From: an uncultured Verrucomicrobiota bacterium
Lineage (GTDB): Bacteria > Verrucomicrobiota > Verrucomicrobiia > Opitutales > Opitutaceae
DNA: 64,000 nt
Direction: 5' to 3'
Assembly: GCA_903904685.1 (NCBI GenBank)
Contig: CAIVDS010000044.1
Location: 1 to 64,000, forward strand
The position numbers and the translations under genes were made by a program. Shown piece after piece: positions 16,821-27,100 of this stretch (its first letter is position 1; each line of letters starts with the position of its first letter). The notes under the pieces were generated by a model, which did no database searches, had not been told where the DNA came from, and saw only the letters and a program-made list of their open reading frames with translations.

Positions 16821-17148
16821 TTTGCCGGTTTTCAGAGGTAAAACACCCTTCGCCTGTTCGTTTTTTAAATGCCGACGGCGAGTCAGGCGTTCGACTTCCG
16901 GCGCGGCCTGATGCGCACCGCGAGACGCTCATCACCAAAAAATCCGAAGGCCGTCTCCGGTTTTGGAACGTTGAAAACCATGCGGGACGGAAATTTTCCC
17001 GGCGCCGTTCGCGAAGAGATTTTTCCGCCGTCGCCGCTTCGCCGGACATCGCATCGCAACGAATTTCATGCGGATGAGAACGCGCGACGGAACGGATGAA
17101 TCGCGCGAAAATAATTGTTATTTTTGATCCCGGCCGAAAAAAAGACGC
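16821..17148. other. Gene-free stretch
   Basis: This region holds only short frames with no recognisable family or ribosome binding site. The sequence is AT-rich near the right end, where the next leftward gene stops at 17149. I see no tRNA, repeat or regulatory signal. Confidence 0.4.
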
Positions 17149-17481
17149 TCAGTTCATCCAATAACCGGCCTTGTCCTGACCCGCTCCGACCGCCTCAAAC
17201 TCCTCGGCCTCTTCGTCGGGATGCTCCTCCAGCGGAGCAAAACGCTCGGATGAAAACCCGAGTTCCTGCTGCCCCGCATGAAAGGGATCGGGCGGATTCA
17301 CGAGCTCCGACAACAACAGGCCGACCGTCGCGGAATCGCCGCCTTTGACGACCTTTTCGCGCCCCAAAAAAACCTCGCGAATCGTGTAGGTGTTCCCCTT
17401 TACCGGCAGCTGCTTGTAGATGGCGCGGATGACGGCGGTGAAGGTGTCGTTGATGCAGACGACTTTCTGTCCTTTGATCAT
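17149..17481 (-). CDS. Conserved hypothetical protein, about 110 residues
   Basis: The protein starts MIKGQKVVCINDTFTAVIRA and continues KGNTYTIREVFLGRE, a pattern I associate with small uncharacterised proteins that begin with a G-x-K/Q-V-V-C-I segment, then a compact beta domain, and contain FSSERFAPLEE near the end. The acidic C-terminal tail (HPDEEAEEFEAV) is poorly structured. It is cytosolic, with no signal peptide. The function is unknown. It is followed by no obvious operon partner; DUF5069 lies 57 bp upstream. Confidence 0.6.
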   Translation of the reverse strand: MIKGQKVVCINDTFTAVIRAIYKQLPVKGNTYTIREVFLGREKVVKGGDSATVGLLLSELVNPPDPFHAGQQELGFSSERFAPLEEHPDEEAEEFEAVGAGQDKAGYWMN

Positions 17482-17538
17482 GGGATATGAAATAGATGAA
17501 ATTCAGGAATGGGGAACCTAGAAAATCCGGTTTTCCCC

Positions 17539-18000
17539 TTACTCGATCCGCCCCTCGTCGAAATCGATGAGGTCGGGCACGCTGATGATCTGCTCCGCCC
17601 GGTCGGCGCAGCCCATGGCCGTCAGCGCCTCTTTCAAAAACTCGCGCCCGGCCGGCGTCATGCCCTTCTGGGCCAGTTCGCGGTTCCACTTGGCGGCGCG
17701 GGGATCGGCGGGCAGGAGCATCTTGAGCCGGGTTTCGATTTCCCCCTCGGTGGCGGACTCAAAAACGATTTTCTCCACCGCCGACGGATCGATGCCGAGA
17801 TGCATGCAGAGAAAACGATCGAGTCCGCGCTTGTAGTTTTTGGCGTAACTGGGCGGCAGCGCGCCATGGGCTTTGACGTAGGCGCACTTCGCGAGGAACC
17901 GGGGGAAATAAAGCAGACCGGTGGCCGCGTGCGGCAGGTAAGGCGACGGCAGGCAGGTGAGCACCTCGCCGGTGGAGCCGGGAATGGGTTTGGACAACAT
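17539..18000 (-). CDS. DUF5069 domain protein
   Basis: This 153-residue protein has the DUF5069 layout: SPYLPHAATGLLYFPRFLAK near the start, then AHGALPPSYAKNYKRGLDRF, CMHLGIDPSAVEKIV and a C-terminal helical part. These proteins are widespread in Verrucomicrobiota and Planctomycetota and have no known function. The ATG at 18000 is preferred, since it begins just before the conserved part; a GTG at 18045 would add 15 residues. Confidence 0.7.
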   Translation of the reverse strand: MLSKPIPGSTGEVLTCLPSPYLPHAATGLLYFPRFLAKCAYVKAHGALPPSYAKNYKRGLDRFLCMHLGIDPSAVEKIVFESATEGEIETRLKMLLPADPRAAKWNRELAQKGMTPAGREFLKEALTAMGCADRAEQIISVPDLIDFDEGRIE

Positions 18001-18164
18001 GGCCCCACTGCACCCGAGCCCGGGCCGGAAGAAAACATATTTCACCGCCGCGCTGGCCCGATAACCGCAGTCTCCAGCCTACCGTCAACCCTTCAGGTCT
18101 TCCGGCTTCCAGCCAAGCCCGCCGGAGATTGCGCGGGATCTCGCACAATCTCCCCTGCCCTGCC

Positions 18165-18497
18165 TTACTTGACGATCAGGTTGTTGTGAACCCGTTTCAC
18201 GCCGGCGACGGCCTCGGCATCTTTGCCGGCGGCCTGCTTCTGCGCCTCCGTGTTCACGAAGCCGCTCAGCTGGACGACGTCCTTAACCGTCGTGACGCTG
18301 ATCGCGAACGACTTCACGGCCTCGTCGCCCAGCAAGGCGCTTTTTACCTTGGTGGTGATGACCGCGTCATCGACATATTCGCCGGTGCTGTCGCTGGTGG
18401 CGGTGGAGGCGCAACCGCCGACGAGAAAGCCCGTGGAGAGCGTTCCGACCAAGGCGGTGAGGGATAAAACTCGGGAGAGTTTGAGTGATGTTTTCAT
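18165..18497 (-). CDS. BON-domain lipoprotein (OsmY-like)
   Basis: This 110-residue lipoprotein begins MKTSLKLSRVLS and has a lipobox ending VGGC (Cys 29). The mature part contains a BON domain (DDAVITTKVKSALLGDEAVK, VTTVKDVVQLSGFVNTEAQK, AEAVAGVKRVHNNLIVK), which binds phospholipid or acts in envelope stress in OsmY-type proteins. The ATG at 18497 is chosen since it starts the signal peptide. It stands alone and may be stress-induced, though I see no sigma-factor signature. Confidence 0.85.
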   Translation of the reverse strand: MKTSLKLSRVLSLTALVGTLSTGFLVGGCASTATSDSTGEYVDDAVITTKVKSALLGDEAVKSFAISVTTVKDVVQLSGFVNTEAQKQAAGKDAEAVAGVKRVHNNLIVK

Positions 18498-18620
18498 GAT
18501 ATTGGGCTGTTGAAACTGCAGGAGCACGTTGCCCTGCGAGTATGGGCCCGAACGTGCCCGTGGCCTATGGGGTGTTACCCGACATCATGAAAAAGCCTCA
18601 GCCGGTTTGATCCACCGTCC

Positions 18621-19157
18621 TCAGTCCACCAATCCGACCCGCCGGAGTCGGGCCAGCAGGCGTTTTCCGTTCTTACGGGCCAGTTCGTGTTGTGAGCGCA
18701 GCCGCCCAACGGGCACCCGCTTGCGCCCACCCTTTCGTTGCACTTCAGGGCCGCACTTCGTGCGACCATCTACGCGCTGCCGCGCTGCGTCCCATCCTCG
18801 CAGTTCATGCTCCCAGATGCGGAGAACCCGCCAGCCGGCGCGGCGGAGGGTGCGGGTGACAAGGGCGTCGCGGGCTTGGTTGCGGGCGATCTTCTCGCGC
18901 CAGAACTTCGCGTTGGTCTTGGGCTGCGTGGCGTGGATCGGACACCCGTGCCAAAAACACCCGTCCACAAACACCGCCAGCTTGAGCTTGGAAAAAACAA
19001 AGTCGGGTTTGCCGAAGACCGCCGCCTTCCGCCGCCAACCGGTGATGCCGTGCTCCTTGAATATCGCCATCAACCGCAGCTCGGTGGCCTTGTTGCCGGA
19101 TCCTCGGATGCGGGCCATGACCGCAGACCTCTTCTTACTAGAAAAAATATCGGCCAC
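18621..19157 (-). CDS. vsr: Very short patch repair endonuclease Vsr, with an in-frame insertion
   Basis: Vsr nicks beside T:G mismatches that arise when 5-methylcytosine in Dcm-type sites deaminates. The family core is present: GKPDFVFSK with the catalytic Asp 52, FVDGCFWHGCP (63-73), PKTNAKFWREKIARNQARD (79-97) and WRVLRIWEHEL (109-119). The protein is 178 residues, longer than usual (about 130-155), because a 40-residue segment at about 120-159 interrupts the C-terminus: HEL occurs at 117-119 and again at 157-159, after which the natural ending ARKNGKRLLARLRR resumes. It is the last gene of the restriction-modification operon, 3 bp after the nuclease gene. Whether the inserted form is active is unknown. 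Confidence 0.9.
   Translation of the reverse strand: MADIFSSKKRSAVMARIRGSGNKATELRLMAIFKEHGITGWRRKAAVFGKPDFVFSKLKLAVFVDGCFWHGCPIHATQPKTNAKFWREKIARNQARDALVTRTLRRAGWRVLRIWEHELRGWDAARQRVDGRTKCGPEVQRKGGRKRVPVGRLRSQHELARKNGKRLLARLRRVGLVD
18690..18809. repeat. 120-bp in-frame palindrome-rich insertion within vsr
   Basis: On the plus strand CAGTTCGTG (18681-18689) and CAGTTCATG (18801-18809) are 120 bp apart and differ at one base; the DNA from 18690 through the second copy encodes the extra 40 residues of Vsr. Inside are stem-loops: CGCAC-TTC-GTGCG (18752-18764) and CAACG (18707-18711) paired with CGTTG (18736-18740) around GGGC/GCCC. A length divisible by three, flanking near-direct repeats and internal palindromes suggest a small mobile element inserted without breaking the frame. 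Confidence 0.65.
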
Positions 19158-19160
19158 GGC

Positions 19161-20468
19161 TCACACCTCCACCGTTTCAACCGATTCATAGAGGTCTTTG
19201 ATATTTTTTGAGGCGATTCGGAACTGGCTTCTGCGTTTCGTCGATGGCGCGCCCGAAGAGGCGTTCTCCAGTTTTATTCCCGGGTCATAATATGCGCTCC
19301 CCGAAGCAAGTGCCGTGAGCAGCCGTAACCCATCGGTCTGTTGCGCGAGCCTCACCTTGTGGCCATAACAATATTGGCGCGCCGGTTCTAACCGAGATTG
19401 AGACGGCACATAGACCGCTTGCGCGTGCTTATGGGACCAATGCGCTAGCAATCCGCTAAAGGCCCATGATGCAGCAATCTCCCCGCTCTCACTGATCAAT
19501 GCGACACTACCATCCGCATCGGTGATCTTCTTTTTTGATGAGTCATACCCCAGCAGCGTCATGGTCAAATTCGTCGTCGGATGACATTTCCCTACTTTAT
19601 GAACGCCCCCAAAATTTAATCGGTCCTCACGCCCCAATTTATCCGCATATCCAAATTTTCTAACGAATGATTCCACCCCTTCCTCGGTATAAAATCCTCC
19701 CGTCGGCTCAGGCGTCATAAGCGTAATAGTTCCCGCATTAACTCTGTCAAAATTGGAGACCGCGTGTTGCTTGATCTCCCACCCGTGATAATCCGGCTCT
19801 GCCTTGCTGTTTTTGGGAATCTTAAACTCAGCCTCCAAAGTGAATCCGCCACATTGGGGTGCGTTGCACGGCTTTAGAATACCATGTGAATCCAACTGTT
19901 TTGAATCAATCCAGCCAAGTGCATGAATTCGATTGAGCTCCCCAAGCAACAGCTCGCGCGAGTCCATTCCTGACGGGATAGTTGGCAAGTCTAGCTGGGC
20001 AAAAACCCCTGCTTCAGGACTTATCGCCAAGGCGCGAAATTCGATTTCTGTTTCTGACCCTTTCGCAAAAACCATCCCGATGACTCGGTTGTCTTTGGTT
20101 ACACCTAGAAAAAGAATACGCCCAGCAAGCCGTCCGGCCATTAGTTCTGACGGCGCCGCAGTGCATCCCTTTAAAAACCCCGAAAACCTGACCTCGGGAT
20201 ATTGAGGATAAAGAATCAGCTGGGCGTTTGGCGCGTCCGCAATGGCACCTGTTGATGACATCCACCCAAACCGCAGCTTGGCCTTAAAAATTGGGTTTTT
20301 GGGACTGCTGTCCGATACAATGCCCTCGTTGGGGAAAAGGTTTAAAGCCTGGAAACCGGGACCAAAGTAAACTTGGTTTTTTGAATTATCGTTTTCAGCC
20401 AAAGGTTTGGCGTAGAGCTTGCGAGCTCCCACCTTTACAAAAAGCCCCTTCAGTTGGCTCAGTTTCAT
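19161..20468 (-). CDS. MvaI/BcnI-family type II restriction endonuclease
   Basis: This 435-residue protein ends with a MvaI/BcnI nuclease domain: FTLEAEFKIPKNSKAEPDYH followed by GWEIKQHAVSNF (about residues 225-255) contains the catalytic E...D-Y-x-G-W-E-I-K pattern of the family, and ITLMTPEPTGGFYTEEGVES follows. Known members cut CCWGG or CCSGG. The N-terminal 200 residues (FVKVGARKLYAKPLAENDNS, GRILFLGVTKDNRVIGMVFA) are an added domain of unknown role. It follows the methylase by 5 bp. Base composition is lower in GC than in neighbouring genes, consistent with acquisition. Confidence 0.85.
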   Translation of the reverse strand: MKLSQLKGLFVKVGARKLYAKPLAENDNSKNQVYFGPGFQALNLFPNEGIVSDSSPKNPIFKAKLRFGWMSSTGAIADAPNAQLILYPQYPEVRFSGFLKGCTAAPSELMAGRLAGRILFLGVTKDNRVIGMVFAKGSETEIEFRALAISPEAGVFAQLDLPTIPSGMDSRELLLGELNRIHALGWIDSKQLDSHGILKPCNAPQCGGFTLEAEFKIPKNSKAEPDYHGWEIKQHAVSNFDRVNAGTITLMTPEPTGGFYTEEGVESFVRKFGYADKLGREDRLNFGGVHKVGKCHPTTNLTMTLLGYDSSKKKITDADGSVALISESGEIAASWAFSGLLAHWSHKHAQAVYVPSQSRLEPARQYCYGHKVRLAQQTDGLRLLTALASGSAYYDPGIKLENASSGAPSTKRRSQFRIASKNIKDLYESVETVEV

Positions 20469-20473
20469 GCCTT

Positions 20474-21601
20474 TTATCGTGTCGGGTATTTAGACTTCTT
20501 CGTCACAACCAAAGGGGTGTTTCGCCGCGCTGCTTCATCTTTCTTTTTATCTTCGGCGAGTTGCAGTGCGAATTCAGGCGCTTCACCGACCGGAGCCTTC
20601 AGGGTTTTGATGACTTGATGAGCAATGCGCTCAACGACCGGAACGACTACAGAATTTCCAAATTGTCGGTAAGCCTGTGTGTCTGACACCGTAATTTTGA
20701 AATTTTCAGGATAACCCATGAGTCGCGCACATTCACGAGGTGTTAGGCGGCGCGGATTTTTACGCGGGCCTTGGGATATCAGAATTTCGGAGCCGTCCTT
20801 GTGGTAGCGGGCGCTGAGGGTGCGCGTGGTGCTGTCGCCGGTGACGAGGCCGAAGCCGAAGCCATTGCCCGCTTCCTGATGCTTTTTGGCGTAGGCTTGG
20901 AGATAGGCCCAAAGGTGGTCGGTGAGCGTGTATTTATCAGGCACGTTTGATTCCAAGATCGAACTCAGCTTGGGCTCCGTCTTGGGGAACTCGGGGAACT
21001 CAAAATACCGGGGCTCGCGGAAACCAACGAGGAAGATGCGTTCGCGGTGCTGAGGGACGACGTTGCGGGCATCAATGATCTTGGTGTGAACTTGGTAGCC
21101 GAGCGCTTTGGTGAGCGTGTCGTATATAACCTGAAATGTGCGCCCCTTGTCGTGACTTTTGAGGTTCTTGACGTTCTCCAACACGAAGGCGGCCGGTTTA
21201 TGGTAGTCGATGATGTCGGCGATGGAGAAAAACAGGTTTCCCTGCTTCTCATCATCGAACCCGTGTTTACGCCCGAGACTGTTTTTCTTTGAAACTCCGG
21301 CGAGGCTGAAGGGCTGACAGGGAAATCCACCGCACAGAATATCATGCTTGGGGACATCGGCTACAGCGACGGCGTGAATGTCTCCATGGGGCTTTTCCCC
21401 AAAGTTCGCGGCATAGGTTACTTGAGAATATTTATCCCAATCGCTTGAGAACACACAGCTCGCACCCGCCCGCTCAAAGGCATAGCGAAAGCCACCGATG
21501 CCACAAAACAAGTCGATGAACTTTAGTGGTTCGGTCTTTCCGTAGGGTGCTTGGTCTTCCCTAACGAGTTTAGACTTAGAAGAACGAACGCGTTTGGTCA
21601 T
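20474..21601 (-). CDS. DNA (cytosine-5) methyltransferase, Dcm-like
   Basis: This 375-residue C5 methyltransferase has all main motifs: [31 protein letters not shown] (catalytic Cys), [26 protein letters not shown] and [15 protein letters not shown]. The target-recognition region, [16 protein letters not shown] and [17 protein letters not shown], followed by [19 protein letters not shown] residues, is strikingly like E. coli Dcm/EcoRII, so modification of CCWGG or a closely related CCNGG site is expected. It protects the host DNA from the neighbouring nuclease. Its start overlaps the stop of the controller gene (ATGA). Confidence 0.9.
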   Translation of the reverse strand: MTKRVRSSKSKLVREDQAPYGKTEPLKFIDLFCGIGGFRYAFERAGASCVFSSDWDKYSQVTYAANFGEKPHGDIHAVAVADVPKHDILCGGFPCQPFSLAGVSKKNSLGRKHGFDDEKQGNLFFSIADIIDYHKPAAFVLENVKNLKSHDKGRTFQVIYDTLTKALGYQVHTKIIDARNVVPQHRERIFLVGFREPRYFEFPEFPKTEPKLSSILESNVPDKYTLTDHLWAYLQAYAKKHQEAGNGFGFGLVTGDSTTRTLSARYHKDGSEILISQGPRKNPRRLTPRECARLMGYPENFKITVSDTQAYRQFGNSVVVPVVERIAHQVIKTLKAPVGEAPEFALQLAEDKKKDEAARRNTPLVVTKKSKYPTR

Positions 21602-21828
21602 CGTTCAATCCCCTCGCACAGCACCGAAACGCTGGTTTTAAGCGCCTTCGATAGTTTGGTTATCGTGATGATCGTCGGGTTACGCGCACCGCGCTCGATC
21701 CCGCTGATGAACGTCTGGTCGAGGTCGGCTTTTTCGGCCAGTTGCTCCTGCGTCCACTCCCGCTCTTCGCGGCGTTTTCTTACGTTCTCTCCAAACCGGA
21801 CGAGCTCCGGCGCTTTGGCTTTAGGCAT
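21598..21828 (-). CDS. XRE-family controller protein of the restriction-modification operon
   Basis: This 76-residue protein is a single helix-turn-helix domain ([40 protein letters not shown]), as in C proteins that time expression of restriction genes relative to the methylase. It is the first gene of the operon and overlaps the methylase by four bases. Unlike classical C genes, which are paired with the nuclease, this one is coupled to the methylase. I see no clear C-box within the short upstream region. Confidence 0.85.
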   Translation of the reverse strand: MPKAKAPELVRFGENVRKRREEREWTQEQLAEKADLDQTFISGIERGARNPTIITITKLSKALKTSVSVLCEGIER

Positions 21829-22120
21829 CCGGACAGCATACCGGATTTATGACTTAAAAGTTAATGGACGATGAGTCATAAATGCGCAGGGCGGGAATCG
21901 GCGGGCGAGGTTCATGCACAACGGGGCGGGCACCCCGAAGTTTGCCCTCGCTTGAGGGCGCGGTGGAGGCGTCGGACTGGTCGGCGGACTGCGGGCAGTG
22001 TGCGCCTGAGACGGTTCTCATGGATTTGGGACGGGTTGGGACCGCTTTTTGACGTTTTTGGCCGAAAACAGGGCAAGATGAGGCAAATTCAATCAAAATG
22101 AGCGGTTTTTGACGGTCCGA
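21829..22120. other. Gene-free region upstream of the controller gene
   Basis: This stretch of about 290 bp lies between the start of the controller gene and the tandem repeat. The first 40 bp are AT-rich (TTATGACTTAAAAGTTAAT) and should contain the promoter of the restriction operon. An ATGACTTAAAAG/GATGAGTCAT region contains the short inverted arms ATGACT/AGTCAT (21848-21853 and 21874-21879), a possible operator. No gene is evident. Confidence 0.4.
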
Positions 22121-22498
22121 CAGCCCGACTTCATGGTTTTTTAGTCCAAATTAAGACTCCGGTAATCCAAATTAAGACTCTAATAATCCTAATTTAGAAT
22201 GGGCTAGTCCAAATTTAGAGTCCGTTAGTCTAAATTTAGAGTCCGCTAACCTAAATTTATGGTCCGTTAGTCTAACTTTAGGGTCCGATAGTCCGACTTT
22301 AGAGTTCGTTAGTCCGACTTTAGAGTCTGATAGCGTCACTTCATAGTTGGATAGCGAAACTTTAGAGTCCGATAGCGGGACTTCAGGGGGGTTTAAGCCC
22401 ACTTCAGGGTTCGATAGCCTCACTTCATAGTTCGATAGCGGGACTTCAGGGTCGGATAGCGTCGCTTCAGAGTCCGCTGGCGGGACTTTAGAGCGTTT
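22121..22498. repeat. Tandem array of 18 degenerate 21-bp units
   Basis: Eighteen consecutive units of exactly 21 bp fill this interval without a single insertion or deletion. A typical unit on the plus strand starts TAGTCCGACTTTAGAGTC and ends with two to three further bases; early units read AAATTTAGA or AAATTAAGA in the middle and later ones ACTTCAGGG. On the minus strand one frame is open through about 15 units and would encode seven-residue repeats of type L-S/T-D-S/P-K/E-V/F-x, from an ATG at 22621 to a stop at 22172. That frame also crosses the terminator at 22561, so coding is doubtful. Confidence 0.9.
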
Positions 22499-22560
22499 CA
22501 AGTGAAACTGTAGCCGTAAAAATGCCCTAGGGCCGGCGAGCACCGGGCAGACGGGCGCGA

Positions 22561-22591
22561 AAAATCCCGCGTCTTGCGGACGCGGGATTTT
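22561..22591 (-). terminator. Strong bidirectional terminator downstream of gltD
   Basis: A 13-bp perfect stem, AAAATCCCGCGTC (22561-22573) and GACGCGGGATTTT (22579-22591), with a five-base loop, is flanked by A and T runs so that it can act in both directions. It lies 60 bp after the gltD stop and ends the leftward gltBD transcript. Its core is almost identical to the hairpin at 12467-12488. Confidence 0.9.
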
Positions 22592-22651
22592 GAGGGAGAG
22601 GCGTTTGAAGCCGAGGATCAAACGGTCTTGGCGGGAGCGCGGCGTCTTTTT

Positions 22652-24136
<1,485 letters not shown>

Positions 24137-24175
24137 GGGAGGAAGAGTTGAAGTTGGAAGTTTAAGGAGCCGGGC

Positions 24176-27100
24176 TTAGTTGCCGCCGACGCGGGAGGTG
24201 TCGCGGGCGTTTTCCTCGAAGGCGGCCATGATGGCCTCTTCGCCGGTGAGTCCCTGAGACTGCGCCTTCTCGATGCAGGCGAGCATGCGCTTGTAGTCCT
24301 TGGGCATCACCTTGACGAACTTCGGGGCGAGCGTGCTCCAGGAGGCGATGACCTCCTTGGCGCGGGCGCTGCCGGTGTAGTCGGCCTGACGCTGGACGAG
24401 AGCGCGCAGCTCGGCGAGTTCGGCGGGCGTCTCGATCTTTTCGAGGGCGACCATCGAGAGGTTGACGTTGCCCTTGAGCTGGTCGGCGTCGTCCAGAACG
24501 TAGGCCACGCCACCGGACATGCCGGCGGCGAAGTTGCGGCCGGTGGGTCCGATCACGACGACGCGACCACCGGTCATGTATTCAAGGCCGTGGTCGCCCA
24601 CGCCCTCGACAACGGCGGTGACGCCGGAATTGCGCACACCGAAACGCTCGCCGGCGCGGCCGCCGACGTAGAGCTCGCCGGCGGTCGCGCCGTAGAGGGC
24701 GACATTGCCGATGATGATGTTTTCGGAAGGCTTGAAGCCGGCGGCGGCGGGGGCGCGCACGATGATCTTGCCGCCGGAAAGGCCCTTGCCGACATAGTCG
24801 TTGGCATCGCCCTCAAGGCGGAAGGTCATGCCCTTCGGCATAAACGCGCCGAAGCTCTGGCCGGCGGAACCGTTGAAGCGGATGGAGATCGTGTCCTCGG
24901 GCAGACCGGCGGCGCCGTATTTGCGGGTGACCTCGCTGCCGGTGATGGTGCCGACGACGCGGTGGATGTTCTTGACCGGCAACTCGGCGACGACCTTCTC
25001 GCCACGCTCGATGGCAGGGGCGCAAAGGGCGAGGAGCGAGGTGAGGTCGAGGGATTTGTCCAGACCGTGATCCTGCGTCTGCTGGCAGAAACGGCCGACC
25101 TCGGGGCCGGCGTCGGGCGAGTAAAGCAGGCTGGAGAAATCCATGCCCTTGGCCTTCCAATGGGTGATGGCCTTGCGCGGTTCGAGACGGTCGGTGCGGC
25201 CGATCATCTCCTCGATGGTGCGGAAACCAAGCTGCGCCATGATCTCGCGGACCTCGGTGGCGACGAACGTCATGAAATTCACGACGTGCTCGGGCTTGCC
25301 GGTGTATTTCTCGCGGAGGCGCGGATCCTGGGTGGCGACACCAGCGGGACAGGTATTCAGATGGCAGACGCGCATCATGATGCAGCCCGTGGCGACGAGC
25401 GGCGCGGTGGCGAAGCCGAACTCCTCGGCGCCGAGCAGCGCGGCCATGATGACGTCGCGGCCGGTCTTGAGCTGGCCGTCGGTCTCGACGGCGATGCGCG
25501 AGCGAAGGTTGTTCAAGACAAGCGTCTGGTGAGTCTCGGCGAGACCGAGTTCCCACGGCAGACCGGCGTGCCAGATGGAATTTTGCGGAGAAGCACCGGT
25601 ACCGCCGTCGTGACCGGAGATGAGCACGACATCGGCATGGGCCTTGGCGACGCCGGCGGCGATGGTGCCGACGCCGACCTCGGAGACGAGCTTCACGCTG
25701 ATGCGCGCGCGGCGGTTGGCGTTCTTCAGGTCATGGATGAGCTCCGCGAGATCCTCGATGGAGTAGATGTCGTGGTGCGGAGGCGGCGAGATGAGGCCGA
25801 CGCCGGCGGTGGTGTGGCGGGTCTTGGCGACCCACGGATAAACCTTGGTGCCGGGCAGCTGGCCGCCCTCGCCGGGCTTGGCGCCCTGCGCCATCTTGAT
25901 CTGAATTTCGCGGGCGCTGACGAGATAATGGCTGGTGACGCCGAAGCGGCCGGAAGCGACCTGCTTGATCGCTGAGTTCTTCGAGTCGCCGTTGGCCATC
26001 GGCAGGAAACGCGCGGGATCTTCGCCGCCCTCGCCGGTGTTGGACTTGCCGCCGATGCGGTTCATCGCGATGGCGAGCGTCTCGTGCGCCTCCTGCGAGA
26101 TGGAGCCGTAGGACATGGCGCCCGTCTTGAAACGGCTGAGGATTTTTTCAACGGACTCGACTTCCTCGATCGGGATGGCATCGGAAGGCTTGAAGTCCAG
26201 CATGCCGCGCAACGTGCAGAGATTCTTCGAGGTGTCGTTGACCAGACCGGTGTAATTCTTGAATGTCTTGTAGTCGCCGGTGCGCACGGACTTTTGGAGC
26301 GCGTGGATCGACTCGGGATTGAACAGGTGGAATTCGCCGTCGCTGCGCCATTTCATCTGGCCGCCGGCGGGGAGCGCGTGGTCGTGGACGTTGCGATCTC
26401 CAAAGGCGTCGCGGTGGCGCATGAGAACTTCCTGCGCGATGACGTCGAGACCGATGCCGCCGACGCGGGAAGGCGTCCAGGTGAAGTAGTGGTCGATGAC
26501 ATCCTGACGGAGGCCGACGGCTTCGAAAACCTGCGCGCCGCGGTAGCTCTGGATCGCGGAAATGCCCATCTTGGACATGACCTTGACGACGCCCTTGGCG
26601 GTGGCCTTGACGAGGTTTTTGCAGGCGGTCTTGTGATCGACGCCGGGCAGAAGCCCCTCGTGGATCATCTCGTCGATGGTCTCGAACGCGAGATAGGGAT
26701 TGATGGCGCTGATGCCGTAGCCGATCAGAAGCGCGAAGTGGTGGACCTGACGGGCCTCACCGGTTTCAAGCACGAGACTGACCTGCGTGCGCAGACCTTC
26801 GCGAATGAGATAATGATGCAGGCCAGCGACGGCGAGCAGCGCTGGGATGGGCGCGTAGTCCTTGGTGACGCCGCGATCGGAGAGAATGAGGACATTGACC
26901 TCGTTTTCCTCGATCTGACGACGGGCGAGAACGCACAGTTCCTCCATCGCCTTGGCGAGCCCCTCCCGGCCTCGGGAGACGCGGAAGAGAATAGGCAGCA
27001 CATCGACCTTGAGGCCGGGGAGCTGCATGCGACGGATCTTGGCAAATTCCTCGTTGGTGAGAACAGGCCAGTCGAGTTCGACGCGGCGGCACGCGGAGGC

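Noticed and set aside
16639..17049. A 136-codon leftward frame with a GSRTPDS-like segment, considered as a gene or as the shadow of a tRNA
   Set aside because: It covers the lysine-rich gene and its terminator on the other strand, and no cloverleaf can be drawn in the region.
22121..22498. CRISPR array
   Set aside because: Units are contiguous 21-bp tandem repeats without spacers, they diverge gradually, and no cas genes are near.
22172..22621. A 149-codon leftward frame through the 21-bp repeats
   Set aside because: It lies across the gltD terminator, has no ribosome binding site, and its open frame can follow from the 21-bp period; kept as a finding rather than as a gene.
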